NCBI GenBank assembly: GCA_964020155.1 | Contig: OZ026548.1 | Span: 6,389,897 to 6,453,896, forward strand | Direction: 5' to 3' | DNA: 64,000 bases | Source: Chondrilla cf. caribensis | Taxonomy: Eukaryota; Porifera; Demospongiae; Chondrillida; Chondrillidae | In this document: piece after piece, positions 47,640 to 62,517 of the stretch | Layout: the number at the start of each line of letters is the position of its first letter | How positions within the stretch are numbered: position 1 is the stretch's first letter | Notes under the pieces: model-generated | The model's database searches: none | Told to the model about the DNA's origin: nothing | Seen by the model: the letters and a program-made list of their open reading frames with translations, nothing else | Made by a program: the position numbers and the translations under genes

Positions 47640-48375
47640 CAACAACCAATCGGTAGTTGATGATAGGCCTGAAGAAACAGTTTCTAATTCTTTTGATTTT
47701 CGTTAATATTATGTAATTGATATAATAATCTATTCTATTGTTCAAATACAAAATATAATGATCGCAATAAAATAAAAGAAATAAAGAAAGAATTGTCGGA
47801 TTTGTAATTAATAAAAAGTCACACACTCAGGGTCAAAGACACCTATATATGGAGAGCTTTACAGGGACTTTCCACAGAGACTGTGTACTTGCGTCATTCC
47901 ACGAATGCAGAAGACACTATTCTAGCTGGGAGGTCAGCCGCGAGTCCCAAAGCTCCCCCCTACGGTTCTTTGTAGAGAGTATTGCAACTGACCACCAGGA
48001 AGTGAGCTATTTTTTTTCAGAGAAAAAAACCGTCCTTTCGAGGATTCGAACCCGCGACCTGGAGCCTAGAGTCGTGTCACCTGACCACCCCGCCACCGTG
48101 ACCTATCTATTTTATTATTATTATCTGCGCTATTTAAAGTTGCCCTCAATGTTCAATTCGGAGAATAGGCCACCCCCAGGCACTCGAATCACTTGATCGT
48201 CTCTAATAGGTTTAGAAGAACCTTCGGTGAAGATTTAAAGCTCGTTGAAGTCTTCGCGCTCAAATTCTAGCCCAAATCCTAATTGTCGGCGTTTTGAAAT
48301 CGGCCATTTTGTTCGCACAATATAAATAATATAAATTCACTGTAGTGGTTACGCGTAGGAATGCATATTATATGA
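47640..48375 (-). repeat. tRNA-derived repeat, copy B (uninterrupted)
   Basis: Continuous version of the repeat that is split at 20560-23360. The tRNA-like head is at 48032-48102 on the minus strand (B box GGTTCGAATCC). A plus-strand open frame across it (47849-48196) includes RIRTRDLEPRVVS, the usual translation of tRNA-like SINE sequence, and is not a gene. Confidence 0.8.
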
Positions 48376-49134
48376 TGTTGCAGTATTTCCTAAATTCGAA
48401 TAAACTCGAAGATGGTGGAGCTACGTAGCTCGTAGCTACGGCAAAGGAGCTTTACAAAGTCTTCTGTTTCATACTATGAAGCCCGAGGGTGTGTAAAGGT
48501 TTCCTGCATTCCAGACCGTATGTGCATTATTGCTTTCCTGTGATAGAAACTTCGTCGGAGAATGCGCGAACACTGTAAGGGACATAGCAGTATTCCTCTG
48601 CAAAGAGAAGATATTACCAAATTGCATCTTCGAGGTGTGGTTGTGTAGGGTATGGGTTGAGGTATATTAACTGATAGAATATGTTCACTTGCTTTGTGTT
48701 CAGTTTTAAAGTAGTGAAGATCATTCATGACAAGATACTAGACATGACTGGTAGTAACCAGTGAGTGCATCATTATGTGATCCACTGTGATTATCATACT
48801 CAAGTATTACATCTGCTCTCAGAGTACCACTTGTTCTGGTGGGAAACAAGACAGACCTCCACATGCAAAATTAATAGTTCTGTGTAGCACTGCAAACACA
48901 CACATCAAAATAGAACTTTTGCCAGTACCTGTTTTACAATAATCTATTATCACAATGTCAACACAATAAGTTATATTATGTATACCAAATCTAGCACACC
49001 ACATTATGCTACGATGGGTCAGGTATTTAGGTACGTATCTCGTCGACCGGCACACGCCATTTTGTATTTCCCACCGGTGTCATAGGTGTCAGTGACCCCC
49101 CTTTCCCTCTGACACCAGCATAGCCGTCTTCTCA
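48376..49134. other. Spacer before the satellite array
   Basis: No gene is supported. The minus-strand frame at 48819-49055 contains CKTGTGKSSILMC, which resembles a Walker A loop, and could be a remnant of an NTPase or helicase. Confidence 0.4.
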
Positions 49135-52100
49135 GGAAGTTTGAGAAATATGAATGCACAGACACACTCCTGGACCTAGTACAGTCCTTCTGATAACAAA
49201 AAGATGCATTTTGATGTCAACCAAAAATTCCCCCCAGTGCCCATATGCCACATATAATAAAATGTATGTTCTTTTGTATGTATATAAGTGTAATATGCCT
49301 TGTGGTGATGACCTGAGCAATTTGACATTTCTTTGCTTGTCATCAAGGGCTAGCCAGTGTCCGTGCTAAACTCACCAACACAATTTGGGAAGAATTGAGA
49401 TTGTCCTGAGTGCGCTATAAGCCTCCTGGTGACAAGCAAAAAAATGTCATTTTTTGGCCTGTCACCACGGCCTCTTATGTGTGCATGTGATGCATCATAG
49501 GTCAAATCCGAATGCACAGACACACTCCTTGACCTAGTACAGTCCTTCTGATAGCAAAAAAGATGCATTTTGATGTCGACCAAACATTCTCCCCAGTGCC
49601 CGTATACGACATATAATAAAATGTATGTAATTATGTATGTATATAAATGTAATATGCCTTGTGGTGATGACCTGAGCAATTTGACATTTCTTTGCTGGTC
49701 ACCAAGGGCTAGCCAGTGTCCGTGCTAAACTAACCAACACAATTTGGGAAGAATTGAGATTGTCCTGAGTGCGCTATAAGCCTCGTGGTGACAAGCCCAA
49801 AAATGTCAATTTTTTGAGTTGTCACCACGGCCCCTCCTGTGTGCACGTAATGCATCATAGCTGAAATCCGAATGCACAGACATACTCCTGGACCTGGTAG
49901 CTACCTTCTGATAGCAAAAAGATGCATTTTGGTGTCGACCAAAATTTCCCCCCAGTGCCACATATAAATAAAATGTATATACTTTGTATGTACATTCATA
50001 TATGCGTGTAATACGCCTTGTGGTGATCACCTAAGCAATTTGAGAGTTCTTTGCTGGTCACCAAGGGCTACCCAGTGTCCAAGCCAAACTCACCAACACA
50101 ATTTCGGAAGCATCATGATTGTCCTGAGTGCACTATAAGCCTCGTGGTGACAAGCAAAAAAATGTCATTTTTTTGAGTTGTCACCACGGCCTCTCCTGTG
50201 TGCATGTAATGCATCATAGCTGAAATCCGAATGCACAGACACACTCCTGGCCCTAGTAGCTACCTTCTGATAGTAAAAAGATGCATTTTGGTGTCGACCA
50301 AAATTTCCCCCCAGTGCCAATGTATATACTTTGAATGTACATTCATATGTGCGTGTAATACGCCTTGTGGTGGTCACCTAAACAATTTGAGATCACTTTG
50401 CTGGTCACCAAGGGCTACCCAGTGTCCAAACCAAACTCACCAACTCAATTTTAGAAGCATTATGATTGTCCTGAGTGCGCTATAAGCCTCGTGGTGACAA
50501 GCCCAAAAATGTCAATTTTTTGAGTTGTCACCACGGCCTCTCCTGTGTGCACGTAATGCATCATAGCTGAAATCCGAATGCACAGACACACTCCTGGACC
50601 TGGTAGCTACCTTCTGATAGCAAAAAGTTGCATTTTGATGTCAACCAAAATTTCCCCCTATATGTATGTATGTATGTAATGTATATACTTTGTATGTAGA
50701 TTCATATATAAGTGTATTACGCCTTGGGTGATCACCTAAGCAATTTGAGATTCCTTTGCTGGTCACCAAGGGCTACCTAGTGTCCATGCCTAACTCACCA
50801 ACACAATTTCGTAAGAATTCTGATTGTCCTGAGTGCGCTATAAGCCTCGTGGTGACAAGCCCAAAAAATGTCAATTTTAGGTCTTGTCACCACGGCCTCT
50901 CCTGTGTGCACGTGATGCATCATAGCTCAAATCCAAATGCACAGACACACTCCTGGACCTGGTAGCTACCTTCTGATAGCAAAAAGTTGCATTTTGATGT
51001 CGACCAATATTTCCCCCTATATGTATGTATGTATGTAATGTATATACTTTGTATGTAGATTCATATATAAGTGTATTACGCCTTGGGTGATCACCTAAGC
51101 AATTTGATATTTCTTTGCTGGTCACCAAGGGCTACCTAGTGTCCATGCCTAACTCACCAACACAATTTCGTAAGAATTCTGATTGTCCTGAGTGCGCTAT
51201 AAGCCTCGTGGTGACAAGCCCAAAAATGTCAATTTTTGGTCTTGTCACCACGGCCTCTCCTGTGTGCACGTGATGGCTCATAGCTCAAATCCAAATGCAC
51301 AGACACACTCCTGGACCTGGTAGCTACCTCCTGATAGCAAAATGTTGCATTTTGATGTCGACCAAAATTTCCCCCTATTGCCAATGTATATACTTTGAAT
51401 GTAGATTCATATATAAGTGTATTACGCCTTGGGTGATCACCTAAGCAATTTGATATTTCTTTGCTGGTCACCATGGGCTACCTAGTGTCCATGCCTAACT
51501 CACCAACACAATTTCGTAAGAATTCTGATTGTCCTGAGTGCACTATAAGCCTCGTGGTGACAAGCCCAAAAATGTCAATTTTTGGTCTTGTCACCACGGC
51601 CTCTCCTGTGTGCACGTGATGGCTCATTGCTCAAATCCAAATGCACAAACACACTCCTGGACCTGGTAGCTACCTTCTGATAGCAAAAAGTTGCATTTTG
51701 ATGTCGACCAAAATTTCCCCCTATATGTATGTATGTATGTAATGTATATACTTTGTATGTAGATTCATATATAAGTGTATTACGCCTTGGGTGATCACCT
51801 AAGCAATTTGATATTTCTTTGCTGGTCACCAAGGGCTACCTAGTGTCCATGCCTAACTCACCAACACAATTTCGTAAGCATTCTGATTGTCCTGAGTGCG
51901 CTATAAGCCTCGTGGTGACAAGCCCAAAAAATGTCAATTTTTGGTCTTGTCACCACGGCCTCTCCTGTGTGCACGTGATGCATCATAGCTCAAATCCAAA
52001 TGCACAGACACACTCCTGGACCTGGTAGCTACCTTCTGATAGCAAAAAGTTGCATTTTGATGTCGACCAAAATTTCCCCCTATATGTATGTATGTATGTA

Positions 52101-55100
52101 ATGTATATACTTTGTATGTAGATTCATATATAAGTGTATTACGCCTTGGGTGATCACCTAAGCAATTTGATATTTCTTTGCTGGTCACCATGGGCTACCT
52201 AGTGTCCATGCCTAACTCACCAACACAATTTCGTAAGCATTCTGATTGTCCTGAGTGCACTATAAGCCTCGTGGTGACAAGCCCAAAAAATGTCAATTTT
52301 TGGTCTTGTCACCACGGCCTCTCCTGTGTGCACGTAATGCATCATAGCTCAAATCCAAATGCACAGACACACTCCTGGACCTGGTAGCTACCTTCTGATA
52401 GCAAAAAGTTGCATTTTGATGTCGACCAAAATTTCCCCCTATTGCCAATGTATATACTTTGAATGTAGATTCATATATAAGTGTATTACGCCTTGGGTGA
52501 TCACCTAAGCAATTTGATATTTCTTTGCTGGTCACCATGGGCTACCTAGTGTCCATGCCTAACTCACCAACACAATTTCGTAAGCTTTCTGATTGTCCTG
52601 AGTGCACTATAAGCCTCGTGGTGACAAGCCCAAAAATGTCAATTTTTGGTCTTGTCACCACGGCCTCTCCTGTGTGCACGTGATGGCTCATAGCTCAAAT
52701 CCAAATACACAGACACACTCCTGGACCTGATAGCTACCTTCTGATAGCAAAAAGTTGCATTTTGATGTCGACCAAAATTTCCCCCTATATGTATGTATGT
52801 ATGTAATGTATATACTTTGTATGTAGATTCATATATAAGTGTATTACGCCTTGGGTGATCACCTAAGCAATTTGATATTTCTTTGCTGGTCACCAAGGGC
52901 TACCTAGTGTCCATGCCTAACTCACCAACACAATTTCGTAAGAATTCTGATTGTCCTGAGTGCGCTATAAGCCTCGTGGTGACAAGCCCAAAAAATGTCA
53001 ATTTTTGGTCTTGTCACCACGGCCTCTCCTGTGTGCACGTGATGCATCATAGCTCAAATCCAAATGCACAGACACACTCCTGGACTTGATAGCTACCTTC
53101 TGATAGCAAAAAGTTGCATTTTGATGTCGACCAAAATTTCCCCATATATGTATGTATGTATGTAATGTATATACTTTGTATGTAGATTCATATATAAGTG
53201 TATTACGCCTTGGGTGATCACCTAAGCAATTTGATATTTCTTTGCTGGTCACCATGGGCTACCTAGTGTCCATGCCTAACTCACCAACACAATTTCGTAA
53301 GAATTCTGATTGTCCTGAGTGCGCTATAAGCCTCGTGGTGACAAGCCCAAAAAATGTCAATTTTAGGTCTTGTCACCACGGCCTCTCCTGTGTGCACGTG
53401 ATGCATCATAGCTCAAATCCAAATGCACAGACACACTCCTGGACCTGGTAGCTACCTTCTGATAGCAAAAAGTTGCATTTTGATGTCGACCAAAATTTCC
53501 CTCTATTGCCAATGTATATACTTTGAATGTAGATTCATATATAAGTGTATTACGCCTTGGGTGATCACCTAAGCAATTTGATATTTCTTTGCTGGTCACC
53601 AAGGGCTACCTAGTGTCCATGCCTAACTCACCAACACAATTTCGTAAGCATTCTGATTGTCCTGAGTGCGCTATAAGCCTCGTGGTGACAAGCCCAAAAA
53701 ATGTCAATTTTTGGTCTTGTCACCACGGCCTCTCCTGTGTGCACGTGATGCATCATAGCTCAAATCCAAATGCACAGACACACTCCTGGACCTGGTAGCT
53801 ACCTTCTGATAGCAAAAAGTTGCATTTTGATGTCGACCAAAATTTCCCCCTATTGCCAATGTATATACTTTGTATGTAGATTCATATATAAGTGTATTAC
53901 GCCTTGGGTGATCACCTAAGCAATTTGATATTTCTTTGCTGGTCACCATGGGCTACCTAGTGTCCATGCCTAACTCACCAACACAATTCGTAAGAATTCT
54001 GATTCTCCTGAGTGCGCTATAAGCCTCGTGGTGACAAGCCCAAAAATGTCAATTTTTGTTCTTGTCACCACGGCCTCTCCTGTGTGCACGTGATGCCTCA
54101 TAGCTCAAATCCAAATGCACAGACACACTCCTGGACCTGGTAGCTACCTCCTGATAGCAAAAAGTTGCATTTTGATGTCGACCAAAATTTCCCCCTATTG
54201 CCAATGTATATACTTTGAATGTAGATTCATATATAAGTGTATTACGCCTTGGGTGATCACCTAAGCAATTTGAGATTTCTTTGCTGGTCACCATGGGCTA
54301 CCTAGTGTCCATGCCTAACTCACCAACACAATTTCGTAAGAATTCTGATTGTCCTGAGTGCGCTATAAGCCTCGTGGTGACAAGCCCAAAAATGTCAATT
54401 TTAGGTCTTGTCACCACGGCCTCTCCTGTGTGCACGTGATGCATCATAGCTCAAATCCAAATACACAGACACACTCCTGGACCTGGTAGCTACCTCCTGA
54501 TAGCAAAAAGTTGCATTTTGATGTCGACCAAAATTTCCCCCTATATGTATGTATGTATGTAATGTATATACTTTGTATGTAGATTCATATATAAGTGTAT
54601 TACGCCTTGGGTGATCACCTAAGCAATTTGAGATTTCTTTGCTGGTCACCAAGGGCTACCTAGTGTCCATGCCTAGCTCACCAACACAATTTCGTTAGCA
54701 TTCTGATTGTCCTGAGTGCGCTATAAGCCTCGTGGTGACAAGCCCAAAAATGTCAATTTTAGGTCTTGTCACCACGGCCTCTCCTGTGTGCACGTGATGC
54801 CTCATTGCTCAAATCCAAATGCACAGACACACTCCTGGACCTGGTAGCTACCTCCTGATAGCAAAATGTTGCATTTTGATGTCGACCAAAATTTCCCCCT
54901 ATTGTTAATGTATATACTTTGTATGTAGATTCATATATAAGTGTATTACGCCTTGGGTGATCACCTAAGCAATTTGATATTTCTTTGCTGGTCACCAAGG
55001 GCTACCTAGTGTCCATGCCTAACTCACCAACACAATTTCGTAAGCATTCTGATTGTCCTGAGTGCGCTATAAGCCTCGTGGTGACAAGCCCAAAAAATGT

Positions 55101-57662
55101 CAATTTTTGGTCTTGTCACCACGGCCTCTCCTGTGTGCACGTGATGCATCATAGCTCAAATCCAAATGCACAGACACACTCCTGGACCTGGTAGCTACCT
55201 TCTGATAGCAAAAAGTTGCATTTTGATGTCGACCAAAATTTCCCCCTATATGTATGTATGTATGTAATGTATATACTTTGTATGTAGATTCATATATAAG
55301 TGTATTACGCCTTGGGTGATCACCTAAGCAATTTGAGATTTCTTTGCTGGTCGCCAAGGGCTACCTAGTGTCCATGCCTAACTCACCAACACAATTTGGT
55401 AAGCATTCTGATTGTCCTGAGTGCGCTATAAGCCTCGTGGTGACAAGCCCAAAAAATGTCAATTTTAGGTCTTGTCACCACGGCCTCTCCTGTGTGCACT
55501 TGATGCATCATAGCTCAAATCCAAATGCACAGACACACTCCTGGACCTGATACCTTCCTTCTGATAGCAAAAAGTTGCATTTTGATGTCGACCAAAATTT
55601 CCCCCTATATGTATGTATGTATGTAATGTATATACTTTGTATGTAGATTCATATATAAGTGTATTACGCCTTGGGTGATCACCTAAGCAATTTGATATTT
55701 CTTTGCTGGTCACCAAGGGCTACCTAGTGTCCATGCTTAACTCACCTACACAATTTCATAAGCATTCTGATTGTCCTGAGTGCGCTATAAGCCTCGTGGT
55801 GACAAGCCTAAAAAATGTCAATTTTAGGTCTTGTCACCACGGCCTCTCCTGTGTGCACGTGATGGCTCATAGCTCAAATCCAAATGCACAGACACACTCC
55901 TGGACCTGATAAGTACCTTCTGATAGCAAAAAGTTGCATTTTGATGTCGACCAAAATTTCCCCCTATTGCCAATGTATATACTTTGAATGTAGATTCATA
56001 TATAAGTGTATTATGCCTTGGGTGATCACCTAAGCAATTTGATATTTCTTTGCTGGTCACCAAGGGCTACCTAGTGTCCATGCCTAACTCACCAACAAAA
56101 TTTGGGAAGCATTCTGATTGTCCTGAGTGCGCTATAAACCTCGTGGTGACAAGCCCAAAAAATGTCAATTTTTGGTCTTGTCACCACGGCCTCTCCTGTG
56201 TGCACGTGATGCATCATAGCTCAAATCCAAATGCACAGACACACTCCTGGACCTGGTAGCTACCTTCTGATAGCAAAAAGTTGCATTTTGATGTCGACCA
56301 AAATTTCCCCCTATTGCCAATGTATATACCTTGTATGTAGATTCACATATAAGTGTATTACGCCTTGGGTGATCACCTGAGCAATTTGAGATTTCTTTGC
56401 TGGTCACAAAGGGCTACCTAGTGTCCATGCCTAACTCACCAACACAATTTCGTAAGCATTCTGATTGTCCTGAGTGCGCTATAAGCCTCGTGGTGACAAG
56501 CAAAAAAAAGTCAATTTTTGTTCTTGTCACCACGGCCTCTCCTGTGTGCACGTGGTGCATCATAGCTGAAATCCGAATGCACAGACACACTCCTGGACCT
56601 GGTAGATACCTTCTGATAGCAAAAAGTTGCATTTTGATGTCCACCAAAATTTCCCCCTATTGCCAATGTATATACCTTGTATGTAGATTCATATATAAGT
56701 GTATTACGCCTTGGGTGATCACCTGAGCAATTTGAGATTTCTTTGCTGGTCACCATGGGCTACCTAGTGTCCATGCCTAACTCACCAACACAATTTCGCA
56801 ATCATTCTGATTGTCCTGAGTGCGCTATAAGCCTCGTGGTGACAAGCCCAAAAATGTCAATTTTTGTTCTTGTCACCACGGCCTCTCCTGTGTGCACGTG
56901 GTGCATCATAGCTGAAATCCAAATGCACAGACACACTCCTGGACCTTGTAAATACCTTCTGATAGCAAAAAGTTGCATTTTGATGTCGACCAAAATTTCC
57001 CCCTATTGCCAATGTATATACCTTGTATGTAGATTCATATATAAGTGTATTACGCCTTGGGTGATCACCTGAGCAATTTAATATTTCTTTGCTTGTCACC
57101 ATGGGCTACCTAGTGTCCATGCCTAACTCACCAACACAATTTGGTAAGCATTCTGATTGTCCTGAGTGCACTATAAGCCTCGTGGTGACAAGCAAAAAAA
57201 TGTCAATTTTTGGTCTTGTCACCACGGCCTCTCCTGTGTGCACGTGGTGCATCATAGCTGAAATCCGAATGCACAGACGCACTCCTGGACCTTGTAGATA
57301 CCTTCTGATAGCAAAAAGTTGCATTTTGATGTCGACCAAAATTTCCCCCTATTGCCAATGTATATACCTTGTATGTAGATTCATATATAAGTGTATTACG
57401 CCTTGGGTGATCACCTGAGCAATTTGAGATTTCTTTGCTGGTCACCATGGGCTACCTAGTGTCCATGCCTAACTCACCAGCACAATTTGGTAAGCATTCT
57501 GATTGTCCTGAGTGCGCTATAAGCCTCGTGGTGACAAGCAAAAAAATGTCAATTTTTGGTCTTGTCACCACGGCCTCTCCTGTGTGCACGTGGTGCATCA
57601 TAGCTGAAATCCGAATGCACAGACACACTCCTGGACCTGGTAGCTACCTTCTGATAGCAAAA

Positions 57663-57746
57663 GCCTAAACCTGAATTCACAATTAACCCTAACCCTAATA
57701 GCATCTCTAACCCTAAAAATGTTCATGACCTAACCCTAACCCTTCT
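57663..57746. repeat. Telomere-type (CCCTAA) block inside the satellite, 1
   Basis: TTAACCCTAACCCTAATAGC and CCTAACCCTAACCCTTC replace part of one monomer, between GATAGCAAAAG and TTCACCTGAGCAATTTG. Confidence 0.9.
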
Positions 57747-59043
57747 TCAGTTCACCTGAGCAATTTGACATTTGTCTGTTGGTCACCAAGGGCTACCTAG
57801 TGTCCATGCCTAACTCACCAACACAATTTGGGAAGAATTCTGATTGTCCTGAGTGCGCTATAAGCCTCGTGGTGACAAGCCCAAAAAATGTCAATTTTAG
57901 GTCTTGTCACCACGGCCTCTCCTGTGTGCACGTGGTGCATCATAGCTGAAATCCGAATGCACAGACACACTCCTAGTCCTGGTAGCTACCTTCTGATAGC
58001 AAAAAGTTGCATTTTGATGTCGACCAAAATTTCCCCCTATTGCCAATGTATATACCTTGTATGTATATTCATATATAAGTGTATTACGCCTTGGGTGATC
58101 ACCTAAGCAATTTGATATTTCTTTGCTGGTCACAAAGGGCTACCTAGTGTCCATGCCTAACTCACCAACACAATTTGGTAAGCATTCTGATTGTCCTGAG
58201 TGCGCTATAAGCCTCGTGGTGACAAGCCCAAAAAATGTCAACTTTTGTTCTTGTCACCACGGCCTCTCCTGTGTGCACGTGGTGCATCATAGCTCAAATC
58301 CGAATGCACAGACGCACTCATGGACCTGGTAGCTACCTCCTGATAGCAAAAAGTTGCATTTTGATGTCGACCAAAATTTCCCCCTATTGCCAATGTATAT
58401 ACCTTGTATGTAGATTCATATATAAGTGTATTACGCCTTGGGTGATCACCTGAGCAATTTAATATTTCTTTGCTTGTCACCATGGGCTACCTAGTGTCCA
58501 TGCCTAACTCACCAACACAATTTGGTAAGCATTCTGATTGTCCTGAGTGCACTATAAGCCTCGTGGTGACAAGCAAAAAAATGTCAATTTTTGGTCTTGT
58601 CACCACGGCCTCTCCTGTGTGCACGTGGTGCATCATAGCTGAAATCCGAATGCACAGACGCACTCCTGGACCTTGTAGATACCTTCTGATAGCAAAAAGT
58701 TGCATTTTGATGTCGACCAAAATTTCCCCCTATTGCCAATGTATATACCTTGTATGTAGATTCATATATAAGTGTATTACGCCTTGGGTGATCACCTGAG
58801 CAATTTGAGATTTCTTTGCTGGTCACCATGGGCTACCTAGTGTCCATGCCTAACTCACCAGCACAATTTGGTAAGCATTCTGATTGTCCTGAGTGCGCTA
58901 TAAGCCTCGTGGTGACAAGCAAAAAAATGTCAATTTTTGGTCTTGTCACCACGGCCTCTCCTGTGTGCACGTGGTGCATCATAGCTGAAATCCGAATGCA
59001 CAGACACACTCCTGGACCTGGTAGCTACCTTCTGATAGCAAAA

Positions 59044-59127
59044 GCCTAAACCTGAATTCACAATTAACCCTAACCCTAATAGCATCTCTAACCCTAAAAA
59101 TGTTCATGACCTAACCCTAACCCTTCT
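59044..59127. repeat. Telomere-type block 2, copy of block 1
   Basis: Lies exactly 1,381 bp after block 1 with the same junctions, showing that it arose by duplication of the higher-order unit. Confidence 0.9.
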
Positions 59128-61808
59128 TCAGTTCACCTGAGCAATTTGACATTTGTCTGTTGGTCACCAAGGGCTACCTAGTGTCCATGCCTAACTCACC
59201 AACACAATTTGGGAAGAATTCTGATTGTCCTGAGTGCGCTATAAGCCTCGTGGTGACAAGCCCAAAAAATGTCAATTTTAGGTCTTGTCACCACGGCCTC
59301 TCCTGTGTGCACGTGGTGCATCATAGCTGAAATCCGAATGCACAGACACACTCCTAGTCCTGGTAGCTACCTTCTGATAGCAAAAAGTTGCATTTTGATG
59401 TCGACCAAAATTTCCCCCTATTGCCAATGTATATACCTTGTATGTATATTCATATATAAGTGTATTACGCCTTGGGTGATCACCTAAGCAATTTGATATT
59501 TCTTTGCTGGTCACAAAGGGCTACCTAGTGTCCATGCCTAACTCACCAACACAATTTGGTAAGCATTCTGATTGTCCTGAGTGCGCTATAAGCCTCGTGG
59601 TGACAAGCCCAAAAAATGTCAACTTTTGTTCTTGTCACCACGGCCTCTCCTGTGTGCACGTGGTGCATCATAGCTCAAATCCGAATGCACAGACGCACTC
59701 ATGGACCTGGTAGCTACCTCCTGATAGCAAAAAGTTGCATTTTGATGTCGACCAAAATTTCCCCCTATTGCCAATGTATATACCTTGTATGTAGATTCAT
59801 ATATAAGTGTATTACGCCTTGGGTGATCACCTGAGCAATTTGATATTTCTTTGCTGGTCACCATGGGCTACCTAGTGTCCATGCCTAACTCACCAACACA
59901 ATTTGGTAAGCATTCTGATTGTCCTGAGTGCGCTATAAGCCTCGTGGTAACAAGCCCAAAAAATGTCAATTTTTGTTCTTGTCACCACGGCCTCTCCTGT
60001 GTGCACGTGGTGCATCATAGCTGAAATCCGAATGCACAGACACACTCCTGGACCTGGTAGCTACCTTCTGATAGCAAAAAGTTGCATTTTGATGTGAACC
60101 AAAATTTCCCCATATTTCCAATGTATATACCTTGTATGTAGATTCATATATAAGTGTATTACGCCTTGGGTGATCACCTGAGCAATTTGATATTTCTTTG
60201 CTGGTCACCATGGGCTACCTAGTGTCCATGCCTAACTCACCAACGCAATTTGGGAAGCATTCTGATTGTCCTGAGTGCGCTATAAGCCTCGTGGTGACAA
60301 GCCCAAAAATGTCAATTTTTGTTCTTGTCACCACGGCCTCTCCTGTGTGCACGTGGTGCATCATAGCTCAAATCCAAATGCACAGACACACTCCTGGACC
60401 TGGTAGCTACCTTCTGATAGCAAAAAGTTGCATTTTGATGTCGACCAAAATTTTCCCCTATTGCCAATGTATATACTTTGTATGTAGATTCACATATAAG
60501 TGTATTACGCCTTGGGTGATCACCTGAGCAATTTGAGATTTCTTTGCTGGTCGCAAAGGGCTACCTAGTGTCCATGCCTAACTCACCAACACAATTTGGG
60601 AAGCATTCTGATTGTCCTGAGTGCACTATAAGCCTCGTGGTGACAAGCAAAAAAAAGTCAATTTTTGTTCTTGTCACCACGGCCTCTCCTGTGTGCACGT
60701 GGTGCATCATAGCTGAAATCCGAATGCACAGACACACTCCTGGACCTGGTAGATACCTTCTGATAGCAAAAAGTTGCATTTTGATGTCGACCAAAATTTC
60801 CCCCTATTGCCAATGTATATACCTTGTATGTAGATTCATATATAAGTGTATTACGCCTTGGGTGATCACCTGAGCAATTTGATATTTCTTTGCTGGTCAC
60901 CATGGGCTACCTAGTGTCCATGCCTAACTCACCAACACAATTTCGCAATCATTCTGATTGTCCTGAGTGCGCTATAAGCCTCGTGGTGACAAGCCCAAAA
61001 ATGTCAATTTTTGTTCTTGTCACCACGGCCTCTCCTGTGTGCACGTGGTGCATCATAGCTGAAATCCAAATGCACAGACACACTCCTGGACCTTGTAAAT
61101 ACCTTCTGATAGCAAAAAGTTGCATTTTGATGTCGACCAAAATTTCCCCCTATTGCCAATGTATATACCTTGTATGTAGATTCATATATAAGTGTATTAC
61201 GCCTTGGGTGATCACCTGAGCAATTTAATATTTCTTTGCTTGTCACCATGGGCTACCTAGTGTCCATGCCTAACTCACCAACACAATTTGGTAAGCATTC
61301 TGATTGTCCTGAGTGCACTATAAGCCTCGTGGTGACAAGCAAAAAAATGTCAATTTTTGGTCTTGTCACCACGGCCTCTCCTGTGTGCACGTGGTGCATC
61401 ATAGCTGAAATCCGAATGCACAGACGCACTCCTGGACCTTGTAGATACCTTCTGATAGCAAAAAGTTGCATTTTGATGTCGACCAAAATTTCCCCCTATT
61501 GCCAATGTATATACCTTGTATGTAGATTCATATATAAGTGTATTACGCCTTGGGTGATCACCTGAGCAATTTGATATTTCTTTGCTGGTCACCATGGGCT
61601 ACCTAGTGTCCAAGCCTAACTCACCAGCACAATTTGGTAAGCATTCTGATTGTCCTGAGTGCGCTATAAGCCTCGTGGTGACAAGCAAAAAAATGTCAAT
61701 TTTTGGTCTTGTCACCACGGCCTCTCCTGTGTGCACGTGGTGCATCATAGCTGAAATCCGAATGCACAGACACACTCCTGGACCTGGTAGCTACCTTCTG
61801 ATAGCAAA

Positions 61809-61909
61809 AGCCTAACCCTGAATTCACAATTAACCCTAACCCTAACCCTAACCCTAACCCTAATAGCATCTCTAACCCTAAAAATTTTAATGACCTAACC
61901 CTAACCCTT
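61809..61909. repeat. Telomere-type block 3, longer CCCTAA run
   Basis: Same junctions as blocks 1 and 2, but with five uninterrupted CCCTAA units instead of two. Confidence 0.9.
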
Positions 61910-62517
61910 CTTCAGTTCACCTGAGCAATTTGACATTTGTCTGTTGGTCACCAAGGGCTACCTAGTGTCCATGCCTAACTCACCAGCACAATTTGGGAAG
62001 CATTCTGATTGTCCTGAGTGCGCTATAAGCCTCGTGGTGACAAGCCCCAAAAATGTCAATTTTTGTTCTTGTCACCACGGCCTCTCCTGTGTGCAAGTGG
62101 TGCATCATAGCTCAAATCCGAATGCACAGACACACTCCTGGACCTGGTAGCTACCTTCTGATAGCAAAAAGTTGCATTTTGATGTCGACCAAAATTTCCC
62201 CCTATTGCCAATGTATATACCTTGTATGTAGATTCATATATAAGTGTATTACGCCTTGGGTGATCACCTGAGCAATTTGAGATTTCTTTGCTGGTCACCA
62301 TGGGCTACCTAGTGTCCATGCCTAACTCACCAACACAATTTGGGAAGCATTCTGATTGTCCTGAGTGCGCTATAAGCCTCGTGGTGACAAGCCCAAAAAA
62401 TGTCAATTTTTGTTCTTGTCACCACGGCCTCTCCTGTGTGCACGTGGTGCATCATAGCTGAAATCCAAATGCACAGACACACTCCTGGACCTGGTAGCTA
62501 CCTTCTGATAGCAAAAG

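Noticed and set aside
47849..48196. 115-codon plus-strand protein gene
   Set aside because: It lies fully in the tRNA-derived repeat and contains the typical translation of a tRNA-like sequence.
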